Source: Colletes latitarsis
Taxonomy: Eukaryota > Arthropoda > Insecta > Hymenoptera > Colletidae
DNA: 64,000 nt
Direction of reading: 5' to 3'
Assembly (NCBI RefSeq): GCF_051014445.1
Contig: NW_027488368.1
Location: forward strand, 24,278,001-24,342,000
Positions 1 to 11,258 of the stretch are shown here, one piece after another (the stretch's first letter is position 1; each line of letters begins with the position of its first letter). The notes under the pieces were generated by a model, which searched no databases, had not been told where the DNA came from, and saw only the letters and a list, made by a program, of their open reading frames with translations. The position numbers and the translations under genes were made by a program.

Positions 1-157
1 AATCGCAACCAGGTTTAATTGACTGTTTCGGTGTGGAGCGTCAGTATTACGGGATCCACACCAGAAAGAACCCTGGATCTGGCCAAGAAGTATGCGAAAA
101 ACGCGAAAGTATGAGCCAGATGATTGCAAATACCAGAACTAACCCAGACATAACCGG

Positions 158-861
158 CGTTATCCTCTAAAATATTAATCGCAGCCTGGTTTAATTGACT
201 GTTTCGGTGTGGTACCACATTACTACGTTATCCAAACGAGAAAAAGCCCAGGATCTGGCCAACAAGTATGCGAAAAATGCGAAATTACGAGCCAGATGAG
301 GGAAAATCCCAGACCTAACCGTGACATAACCGGCGTTATCCTCTAAAATATTAATCACCACCAGGTTTAATTGACTGTTTCGGTATGGAACCTCATTACT
401 ACGGGATCCAAACCAGAAAAAACCAAGGATCTGGCCAACAAGTGTGCGAAAAACGCGAAAGTATGAGCCAGATGATTGCAAATACCAGAACTCAACCAGA
501 CATAACCAGCGTTATCCTCTAAAATATTAATCGCAACCTGGTTTAATTGACTGTTTCGGTGTGGTACCACATTACTACGTTATCCAAACGAGAAAAAGCC
601 CAGGATCTGGCCAACAAGTATGCGAAAAATGCGAAATTACGAGCCAGATGAGGGAAAATCCCAGACCCAACCGTGACATAACCGGCGTTATCCTCTAAAA
701 TATTAATCACCACCAGGTTTAATTGACTGTTTCGGTATCGAACCTCATTACTACGGGATCCAAACCAGAAAAAACCAAGGATCTGGCCAACAAGTAAGCG
801 AAAAATGCGAAAGTACGAGCCAGATGATTGCAAATACCAGAACTCAACCAGACATAACCAG
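158..861. repeat. 352-bp dimer in two tandem copies (copy 1)
   Basis: Monomers starting at 158 and 334 are repeated as a pair at 510 and 686 with few differences. One partner has gttatccaaacgag and the other has atcaccacc with cgggatccaaacc. The same double dimer is present at 5,377-6,080, but copy 3 has only one (14,115-14,466). This gives a 352-bp copy-number difference between otherwise near-identical HOR copies. Confidence 0.85.
208..219. other. Example of the conserved 12-bp central palindrome
   Basis: TGTGGTACCACA reads the same on both strands and lies at monomer positions 51-62. It recurs at this place in most family B monomers and in a minority of family A monomers. It contains a GGTACC core. 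Conservation of a perfect dyad through divergent monomers may reflect a protein site or DNA structure, or simply homogenisation; the sequence alone does not decide. Confidence 0.85.
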
Positions 862-1037
862 CGTTATCCTCTAAAATATTAATCGCAACCTGGTTTAATT
901 GACTGTTTCGGTGTGGTACCACATTACTACGTTATCCAAACGAGAAAAAGCCCAGGATCTGGCCAACAAGTATGCGAAAAATGCGAAAGTACTAGCCAGA
1001 TGAGGGTAAATCCCAGAACTAACCGAGACATAACCGG

Positions 1038-1915
1038 CGTTATCCTCTAAAATATTAATCGCAACCAGGTTTAATCGACTGTTTCAGTGTGGTACCACAT
1101 TACTACGTGATCGAAACAAGAAAAAACCCAGGATCTGTTCTAGATGTATGTGAAGAATGCGAAAGTATGAGACTGATGAGGGCAAATCCTAGACCTAACC
1201 TAGACCTAACATGCGTTATCCTCAAAAATATTGATCGATACAAGGTTTAGTCGACTGTTTCTGTGTGGTTCCACATTACTACGTGATCCAAACTAGAATA
1301 AACCCAGGATCTGTTCAACAAGTATGTGAAGAATGCGAAAGTATGAATCTGATGGGGGCAAATCCCAGGCCTAACATAGACCTAACATGCCTAATCATCT
1401 AAGATACTCATCGAAACCAGGTTTAATCGACTGTTTCAGTGTGGTACCACATTACTACGTGATCCAAACAAGAAAAAACCCAGGATATGGCCATCATGTA
1501 TGCGAAAAATGTGAAAGTATGACCCTGATGTGGCAAATCCCTGGCCTAACCTAGACCTAACATGCGTTATCCTCTAAAATATTGATCGAAACCAGGTTTA
1601 ATGGACTGTTTCAGTGTGGTACCACATTACTACGTCATCCAAACCAGAAAAACCCAGGATCTGTTCAACAAGTAAGTGAAGAATGCGAAGGTATGAATCT
1701 GATGTGGGCAAATCCCAGGCCTTACCTAGACATAACATGCGTTATCCTCTAATATATTGATCGAAACCAGGTTCAATGGACTGTTTCAGTGTGGTACCTC
1801 ATTACTACGTGATCCAAACCAGAAAAAGCCCAGGATCTGGCCATCAGTTATGAGAAATATGCGAAAGTACGAGACAGATGAGGGCAAATCCCAGACCTAA
1901 CCGAGAAATAACCGG
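1038..1915. repeat. B-like monomer island inside family A HOR (copy 1)
   Basis: These five monomers switch from A-type to B-type sequence: gtttcagtg, atgtatgtgaagaatgcg, cctagacctaacatgcg. They then switch back at a monomer with a B-type front and an A-type 3' end (gagacagatgagggc, accggcgc). The first and last monomers are therefore hybrids. Two 1-bp deletions make the first four 702 rather than 704 bp. Related islands sit at the same place in the other two HOR copies, so the mixture predates HOR amplification. Confidence 0.82.
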
Positions 1916-2618
1916 CGCTATCCTCTAAAATATTAATCGCAACCAGGTTTAATTGACTGTCTGAGTGTGGTCCCACATTACTACTTGGTCCAACCCAGGA
2001 AAAGGCCAGGATCTGGTCACCAAGTATGCGAGAAATGCGAAAGTATGAGCCAGATGGTTGCAAGTACCGGAACTAACCCAAACATAACCAGCGTTATCCT
2101 CGAAAAAATTAATCGCAACCAGGTTTAATTGACTGTTTCAGTGTGAGACCACATTACTGCGTGGTCCAAGCCAGAAAAAGGCCAGGATCTGGCCAACAAG
2201 TATGAGAAAAATGCGAAAATTCGAGCCAGATGACTCAAATCCCAGACCTAACCCAGACATAACCGGCGTTATCCTCTAAAATATTAGTCGCAACCAGGTT
2301 TAATTGACTGTTTCGGTGTGGAGCCACATTACTACATGATCTAAACCAGAAAAAGCCCAGGATCTTGTCAACAAGTATGCGAAAAATGCGAATGTGCGAG
2401 CCTGATGAGAACAAATTCCAGACCTAACCTAGACCTAACATGAATTATTCTCTAAAATACTAATCGGAACCAGCTTTTATTGACTGTTTCAGTGTGGTAC
2501 CACATTACTACGTGATCCAAGCATGAAAAAGCCCAGGATCCTGCCAACCAGTAGGCGAAAAATGCGAAAATACGAGCCAGATGACGGCAAATCCCAGACC
2601 TAACCGTGACATAACCGG

Positions 2619-2766
2619 CGTTATCCTCTAAAATATTAATCGCAACCTGGTTTAATTGACTGTTTCGGCGTGGAAAAAGGCCAGGATCTGGCCAACAAGT
2701 AAGCGAAAAATGCGAAGGTACGAGCCAGATGATTGCAAATACCAGAACTAAACCTGACATAACCAG
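2619..2766. repeat. 148-bp monomer with 28-bp internal deletion
   Basis: The sequence runs from gtttcggcgtgg directly into aaaaaggccagg. The 28 bases that normally follow gtgtgg are missing (taccacatta through ccaaaccag). The spacing from cgttatcc to the next cgttatcc is 148 bp. The deletion removes the right half of the central TGTGGTACCACA dyad. The matching slot in copy 2 is full length, so this monomer probably arose by exchange with the short monomer two positions downstream. Confidence 0.9.
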
Positions 2767-2942
2767 CGTTATCCTCTGAAATACTAATCTGAACCTGCTT
2801 TTATTGACTGTTGCAGTGTGTTACCACATTACTACGTGATCCAAACCAGAAAAAGCCCAGGATCTGGCCAAAAAGTATGTGAGAAATGCGAAAGTACCAG
2901 CCAGATGAGGGCAAATCCCAGACCTAACCCAGACATAACCGG

Positions 2943-3090
2943 CGTTATCCTTTAAAATATTAATCGCAACCAGGTTTAATTGACTGTTTCGGCGTGGAAA
3001 AAGGCCAGGATCTGGCCAACAAGTAAGCGAAAAATGCGAAAGTACGAGCCAGATAATGGCAAATACCAGACCTAACCCAGACATTGCCGG
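2943..3090. repeat. 148-bp monomer with 28-bp internal deletion
   Basis: It carries the same junction, gtttcggcgtgg to aaaaaggcc, as 2,619-2,766. It is followed by the agataatggc variant. It is retained at 8,895 and 11,681, so it predates those duplications. Confidence 0.9.
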
Positions 3091-5376
3091 CGTTATCCTG
3101 TAAAATATTGATCGGAACCAGGTTTATTTGACCGTTTCAGTGTGGCACCACATTACTACGCGGTCCAAACCAGAAAAAGCCCAGGATCTTGCCAACAAGT
3201 AAGCGAAAAATGCGAAAGTACGAGCCAGATAATGGCAAATACCAGACCTAACCCAGACATAGCCGGCGTTATCCTGTAAAATATTGATCGGAACCAGGTT
3301 TATTTGACTGTTACAGTGTGGCACCACATTACTACGTGGTCCAAACCAGAAAAAGCCCAGGATCTTGCCAACAAATAGGCGAAAAATGCGAAGGTACGAG
3401 CCAGATGAGGGAAAAACCCAGACCTAACCGAGACATAGCCGGCGTTATCCTGTAAAACATTAATCGGAACCAGGTTGATTTGACTGCTTCAGTGTGGTAC
3501 CACATTACTACGTGGTCCAAGCATGAAAAAGCCCAGGATCTTGCCAACAAGTAGGCGAAAAATGCGAAGGTACGAGCCAGATGATTGCAAATACCAGACC
3601 TGACAGTGACATAACCGGCGTTATCGTCTAAAATATTAATCGCAACCAGGTTTAATTGACTGTTTCGGTGTGGAACCACATTACTACGTGTTCTAAACCA
3701 GAAAAAGCCCAGGATCTTGCCAACAAATAGGCGAAAAATGCGAAGGTACGAGCCAGATGAGGGAAAATCCCAGACCTAACCGAGACATAGCCGGCGTTAT
3801 CCTCTAAAATACTAATCGGAACCAGCTTTTATTGACTGTTTCGGTGTGGTACCACATTACTACGAATCCAAACCAGAAAAAGCCCAGGATCTGGCCAACA
3901 AGTATGCGAGAAATGCGAAAATTCGAGCCTGATGACGGCAAATCCCAGACCTGACAGTGACATAACCGGCGTTATCGTCTAAAATATTAATCGCAACCAG
4001 GTTTAATTGACTGTTTCGGTGTGGAACCACATTACTACGTGTTCTAAACCAGAAAAAGCCCAGGATCTGGCCAACAAGTATGCGAGAAATGCGAAAGTAC
4101 GAGCCAGATGAGGGCATATCCCAGACCTAACCCAGACATAACCGGCGTTATCCACTAAAATATTAATCGCAACCGGGTTTAATTGACCGTTTCGGTGAGG
4201 AACCACATTACGACGGGATACAAACCAGAAAAAGCCCTGGATCTGGCCAACAAGTATGCGAGAAATGCGAAAGTATGAGCCAGATGAGGTCAAATCCCAG
4301 ACCTAACCGAGACATAACCGGCGTTATCCTCTAAAATATTAATCGCCACCAGGTTGAATTGACCGCTTCGGTGTGGAACCTCATTACTACGGGATCCAAA
4401 CCAGAAAAAACCCAGGATCTGCCCAACAAGTATGCGAAAAACGCGAAAGTATGTGCCAGATGATTGCAAATACCAGAACTAACCCAGACGTAACCTGCGT
4501 TATCCTCTAAAATACTATTCGGAACCAGGTTTAATTGACTGTTAAGGTGTGGTACCGCATTACTACCTGATCCAAACCAGAAAAAGCCCAGGATCTTGCC
4601 ACAAGTATGCGAAAAATGCGAAATTACGTGCCAGATGAGGGAAAATCCCAAACCTAACGGAGACATAACCGGCGTTATCCTCTAAAATATTAATCGCCAC
4701 CAGGTTGAATTGACTGCTTCGGTGTGGTACCGCATTACTACGTGATCCAAACCAGAAAAAGCCGAGGATCTTGCCAACAAGTATGCGAAAAATGCGGAGG
4801 TACGAGCCAGATGAGGGAAAATCCCAGCCCTAACCGAGACATAGCCGGCGTTATCCTGTAAAATATTAATCGGAACCAGGTTTATGTGAATGTTTCAGTA
4901 TGGTACCACATTACTACGTGGTCCAATCATGAAAAAGGCCAGGATCTGGCCAACAAGTATGCGAAAAATGCGAAATTACGAGCCAGATGACTGCAAATCC
5001 CAGGCCTGACCGTGACATAACCAGCGTTATCCTCTAAAATACTAATCGGAACCAGCTTTTATTGACTGTTTCAGTGTGGTACCACATTACTACGTGATCC
5101 AAACCAGAAAAAGCCCGGGATCTGGCCAACAAGTATGCGAAAATTGCGAACGTATGAGACAGATGATTGCAAATACCAGAACTAACCCTGACATAACCAG
5201 CGTTATCCTCCAAAATATTAATCGCAACCAGGTTTAATTGACTGTTTCGGTGTGGAGCGTCAGTATTACGGGATCCACACCAGAAAGAACCCTGGATCTG
5301 GCCAAGAAGTATGCGAAAAACGCGAAAGTATGAGCCAGATGATTGCAAATACCAGAACTAACCCAGACATAACCGG

Positions 5377-6080
5377 CGTTATCCTCTAAAATATTAATCG
5401 CAGCCTGGTTTAATTGACTGTTTCGGTGTGGTACCACATTACTACGTTATCCAAACGTGAAAAAGCCCAGGATCTGGCCAACAAGTATGCGAAAAATGCG
5501 AAATTACGAGCCAGATGAGGGAAAATCCCAGACCTAACCGTGACATAACCGGCGTTATCCTCTAAAATATTAATCACCACCAGGTTTAATTGACTGTTTC
5601 GGTATGGAACCTCATTACTACGGGATCCAAACCAGAAAAAACCAAGGATCTGGCCAACAAGTGTGCGAAAAACGCGAAAGTATGAGCCAGATGATTGCAA
5701 ATACCAGAACTCAACCAGACATAACCAGCGTTATCCTCTAAAATATTAATCGCAACCTGGTTTAATTGACTGTTTCGGTGTCGTACCACATTACTACGTT
5801 ATCCAAACAAGAAAAAGCCCAGGATCTGGCCAACAAGTATGCGAAAAATGCGAAATTACGAGCCAGATGAGGGAAAATCCCAGACCCAACCGTGACATAA
5901 CCGGCGTTATCCTCTAAAATATTAATCACCACCAGGTTTAATTGACTGTTTCGGTATCGAACCTCATTACTACGGGATCCAAACCAGAAAAAACCAAGGA
6001 TCTGGCCAACAAGTAAGCGAAAAATGCGAAAGTACGAGCCAGATGATTGCAAATACCAGAACTCAACCAGACATAACCAG
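5377..6080. repeat. 352-bp dimer in two tandem copies (copy 2)
   Basis: This is the counterpart of 158-861 at offset 5,219, with the same pair of monomer types repeated twice. A few substitutions distinguish it, for example aaacgtgaaaaag in place of aaacgagaaaaag near 5,455. Confidence 0.85.
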
Positions 6081-6256
6081 CGTTATCCTCTAAAATATTA
6101 ATCGCAACCTGGTTTAATTGACTGTTTCGGTGTGGTACCACATTACTACGTTATCCAAACGAGAAAAAGCCCAGGATCTGGCCAACAAGTATGCGAAAAA
6201 TGCGAAAGTACTAGCCAGATGAGGGTAAATCCCAGAACTAACCGAGACATAACCGG

Positions 6257-7487
6257 CGTTATCCTCTAAAATATTAATCGCAACCAGGTTTAATCGACTG
6301 TTTCAGTGTGGTACCACATTACTACGTGATCGAAACAAGAAAAAACCCAGGATCTGTTCTAGATGTATGTGAAGAATGCGAAAGTATGAGACTGATGAGG
6401 GCAAATCCTAGACCTAACCTAGACCTAACATGCGTTATCCTCAAAAATATTGATCGATACAAGGTTTAGTCGACTGTTTCTGTGTGGTTCCACATTACTA
6501 CGTGATCCAAACTAGAATAAACCCAGGATCTGTTCAACAAGTATGTGAAGAATGCGAAAGTATGAATCTGATGGGGGCAAATCCCAGGCCTAACATAGAC
6601 CTAACATGCCTAATCATCTAAGATACTCATCGAAACCAGGTTTAATCGACTGTTTCAGTGTGGTACCACATTACTACGTGATCCAAACAAGAAAAAACCC
6701 AGGATATGGCCATCATGTATGCGAAAAATGTGAAAGTATGACCCTGATGTGGCAAATCCCTGGCCTAACCTAGACCTAACATGCGTTATCCTCTAAAATA
6801 TTGATCGAAACCAGGTTTAATGGACTATTTCAGTGTGGTGCCACATTACTACGTGATCCAAACTAGAATAAACCCAGGATCTGGCCAACATGTATGTGTA
6901 GAATGCGAAAGTATGAATCTGATGGGGGCAAATCCCAGGCCTAACCTAGACCAAACATGCCTAATCATCTAAGATATTGATCGAAACCAGGTTTAATCGA
7001 CTGTTTCAGTGTGGTACCACATTACTACGTGATCCAAACAAGAAAAAACCCAGGATATGGCCATCATGTATGCGAAAAATGTGAAAGTATGACCCTGATG
7101 TGGGCAAATCCCTGGGCCTAACCTAGACCTAACATGCGTTATCCTCTAAAATATTGATCGAAACCCGGTTTAATGGACTGTTTCAGTGTGGTACCACATT
7201 ACTACGTCATCCAAACCAGAAAAACCCAGGATCTGTTCAACAAGTAAGTGAAGAATGCGAAGGTATGAATCTGATGTGGGCAAATCCCAGGCCCTACCTA
7301 GACATAACATGCGTTATCCTCTAATATATTGATCGAAACCAGGTTCAATGGACTGTTTCAGTGTGGTACCTCATTACTACGTGATCCAAACCAGAAAAAG
7401 CCCAGGATCTGGCCATCAGTTATGAGAAATATGCGAAAGTACGAGACAGATGAGGGCAAATCCCAGACCTAACCGAGAAATAACCGG
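6257..7487. repeat. B-like monomer island inside family A HOR (copy 2, expanded)
   Basis: This is the counterpart of 1,038-1,915 but with seven monomers instead of five. The extra pair lies around 6.83-7.18 kb. It holds a monomer with aactagaataaaccc and aacatgtatgtg, and a second copy of the atatggccatcatg monomer. Copies 1 and 3 each look like a different single-step loss from, or alternative to, this longer arrangement. Confidence 0.82.
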
Positions 7488-8472
7488 CGCTATCCTCTAA
7501 AATATTAATCGCAACCAGGTTTAATTGACTGTCTGAGTGTGGTCCCACATTACTACTTGGTCCAAGCCAGAAAAAGGCCAGGATCTGGTCACCAAGTATG
7601 CGAGAAATGCGAAAGTATGAGCCAGATGGTTGCAAGTACCGGAACTAACCCAAACATAACCAGCGTTATCCTCGAAAAAATTAATCGCAACCAGGTTTAA
7701 TTGACTGTTTCAGTGTGAGACCACATTACTGCGTGGTCCAAGCCAGAAAAAGTCCAGGATCTGGCCAACAAGTATGAGAAAAATGCGAAAATTCGAGCCA
7801 GATGACTCAAATCCCAGACCTAACCCAGACATAACCGGCGTTATCCTCTAAAATATTAGTCGCAACCAGGTTTAATTGACTGTTTCGGTGTGGAGCCACA
7901 TTACTACATGATCTAAACCAGAAAAAGCCCAGGATCGTGTCAACAAGTATGCGAAAAATGCGAATGTGCGAGCCTGATGAGAACAAATTCCAGACCTAAC
8001 CTAGACCTAACATGAATTATTCTCTAAAATACTAATCGGAACCAGCTTTTATTGACTGTTTCAGTGTGGTACCACATTACTACGTGATCCAAGCATGAAA
8101 AAGCCCAGGATCCTGCCAACAAGTAGGCGAAAAATGCGAAAATACGAGCCAGATGACGGCAAATCCCAGACCTAACCGTGACATAACCGGCGTTATCCTC
8201 TAAAATATTAATCGCAACCAGGTTTAATTGACTGTTTCGGTGTCGTACCGCATTACTACGTGATCCAAACCAGAAAAAGGCCAGGATCTGGCCAACATGT
8301 ATGCGAAAAACGCGAAAGTATGAGCCAGATGATTGCATATACCAGAACTAACCGAGACATAACCAGTGTTCTCCTCTAAAATATTCATCGCAACGAGGCT
8401 TAATTGACTGCTTCGGTGTGGAGCCTCATTACTACGGGATCCAAACCAGAAAAAACCCAGGATCTGCCCAAC

Positions 8473-11258
8473 ATGTATGCGAAAAACGCGAAAGTATGTG
8501 CCAGATGATTGCAAATACCAGAACTAACCCAGACGTAACCTGCGTTATCCTCTAAAATACTATTCGGAACCAGGTTTAATTGACTGCTTCGGTGTGGTAC
8601 CGCATTACTACGTGATCCAAGCATGAAAAATCCCAGGATCCTGCCAACAAGTAGGCGAAAAATGCGAAGGTACGAGCCAGATGATTGCAAATACCAGAAC
8701 TAAACCTGACATAACCAGCGTTATCCTCTGAAATACTAATCTGAACCTGCTTTTATTGACTGTTGCAGTGTGTTACCACATTACTACGTGATCCAAACCA
8801 GAAAAAGCCCAGGATCTGGCCAAAAAGTATGTGAGAAATGCGAAAGTACCAGCCAGATGAGGGCAAATCCCAGACCTAACCCAGACATAACCGGCGTTAT
8901 CCTTTAAAATATTAATCGCAACCAGGTTTAATTGACTGTTTCGGCGTGGAAAAAGGCCAGGATCTGGCCAACAAGTAAGCGAAAAATGCGAAAGTACGAG
9001 CCAGATAATGGCAAATACCAGTCCTAACCCAGACATTGCCGGCGTTATCCTGTAAAATATTGATCGGAACCAGGTTTATTTGACCGTTTCAGTGTGGCAC
9101 CACATTACTACGCGGTCCAAACCAGAAAAAGCCCAGGATCTTGCCATCAAGTAAGCGAAAAATGCGAAAGTACGAGCCAGATAATGGCAAATACCAGACC
9201 TAACCCAGACATAGCCGGCGTTATCCTGTAAAATATTGATCGGAACCAGGTTTATTTGACTGTTACAGTGTGGCACCACATTACTACGTGGCCCAAACCA
9301 GAAAAAGCCCAGGATCTTGCCAACAAATAGGCGAAAAATGCGAAGGTACGAGCCAGATGAGGGAAAATCCCAGACCTAACCGAGACATAGCCGGCGTTAT
9401 CCTGTAAAACATTAATCGGAACCAGGTTTATTTGACTGCTTCAGTGTGGTACCACATTACTACGTGGTCCAAGCATGAAAAAGCCCAGGATATTGCCAAC
9501 AAGTAGGCGAAAAATGCGAAGGTACGAGCCAGATGATTGCAAATACCATACCTGACAGTGACATAACCGGCGTTATCGTCTAAAATATTAATCGCAACCA
9601 GGTTTAATTGACTGTTTCGGTGTGGAACCACATTACTACGTGTTCTAAACCAGAAAAAGCCCAGGATCTTGCCAACAAATAGGCGAAAAATGCGAAGGTT
9701 CGAGCCAGATGAGGGAAAATCCCAGACCTAACCGAGACATAGCCGGCGTTATCCTCTAAAATACTAATCGGAACCAGCTTTTATTGACTGTTTCGGTGTG
9801 GTACCACATTACTACGAATCCAAACCAGAAAAAGCCCAGGATCTGGCCAACAAGTATGCGAGAAATGCGAAAATTCGAGCCTGATGACGGCAAATCCCAG
9901 ACCTGACAGTGACATAACCGGCGTTATCGTCTAAAATATTAATCGCAACCAGGTTTAATTGACTGTTTCGGTGTGGAACCACATTACTACGTGTTCTAAA
10001 CCAGAAAAAGCCCAGGATCTGGCCAACAAGTATGCGAGAAATGCGAAAGTACGAGCCAGATGAGGGCATATCCCAGACCTAACCCAGACATAACCGGCGT
10101 TATCCACTAAAATATTAATCGCAACCGGGTTTAATTGACTGTTTCGGTGTGGAACCACATTACGACGGGATACAAACCAGAAAAAGCCCTGGATCTGGCC
10201 AACAAGTATGCGAGAAATGCGAAAGTATGACCCAGATGGGGTCAAATCCCAGACCTAACCGAGACATAACCGGCGTTATCCTCTAAAATATTAATCGCCA
10301 CCAGGTTGAATTGACCGCTTCGGTGTGGAACCTCATTACTACGGGATCCAAACCAGAAAAAACCCAGGATCTGCCCAACAAGTATGCGAAAAACGCGAAA
10401 GTATGTGCCAGATGATTGCAAATACCAGAACTAACCCAGACGTAACCTGCGTTATCCTCTAAAATACTATTCGGAACCAGGTTTAATTGACTGTTAAGGT
10501 GTGGTACCGCATTACTACCTGATCCAAACCAGAAAAAGCCCAGGATCTTGCCACAAGTATGCGAAAAATGCGAAATTACGTGCCAGATGAGGGAAAATCC
10601 CAAACCTAACGGAGACATAACCGGCGTTATCCTCTAAAATATTAATCGCCACCAGGTTGAATTGACTGCTTCGGTGTGGTACCGCATTACTACGTGATCC
10701 AAACCAGAAAAAGCCGAGGATCTTGCCAAGAAGTATGCGAAAAATGCGGAGGTACGAGCCAGATGAGGGAAAATCCCAGCCCTAACCGAGACATAGCCGG
10801 CGTTATCCTGTAAAATATTAATCGGAACCAGGTTTATGTGAATGTTTCAGTATGGTACCACATTACTACGTGGTCCAATCATGAAAAAGGCCAGGATCTG
10901 GCCAACAAGTATGCGAAAAATGCGAAATTACGAGCCAGATGACTGCAAATCCCAGACCTGACCGTGACATAACCAGCGTTATCCTCTAAAATACTAATCG
11001 GAACCAGCTTTTATTGACTGTTTCAGTGTGGTACCACATTACTACGTGATCCAAACCAAAAAAAGCCCGGGATCTGGCCAACAAGTATGCGAAAATTGCG
11101 AACGTATGAGACAGATGATTGCAAATACCAGAACTAACCCTGACATAACCAGCGTTATCCTCCAAAATATTAATCGCAACCAGGTTTAATTGACTGTTTC
11201 GGTGTGGAGCGTCAGTATTACGGGATCCACACCAGAAAGAACCCTGGATCTGGCCAAG
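8473..11258. repeat. 2,786-bp tandem duplication, left copy
   Basis: The segment aligns with 11,259-14,044 at a constant offset of 2,786 bp. That length is 16 monomers, less one 28-bp deletion and two single-base deletions (acgaatcc near 9,815, and ttgccacaag near 10,550). By-eye comparison shows only scattered substitutions. The left edge is set by where the chimeric junction at 11,258/11,259 maps back into this copy. Confidence 0.88.
8895..9042. repeat. 148-bp monomer with 28-bp internal deletion
   Basis: This is the copy 2 counterpart of 2,943-3,090 at offset 5,952, with the same 28-bp deletion. Confidence 0.9.

Larger units (their letters stand above)
1..5219. repeat. Family A higher-order repeat, copy 1
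   Basis: Position 1 aligns with 5,220 and with 13,958, and the following monomers repeat in the same order with near identity. The copy is 5,219 bp, which fits 30 monomers of which two are 28 bp short. Relative to copy 2 it lacks two monomers within the B-like island (offset changes from 5,219 to 5,572). It also lacks two monomers plus 28 bp near 2.7 kb (offset changes to 5,952). Its left edge is set by the window and is probably not the true start of the unit. Confidence 0.88.
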
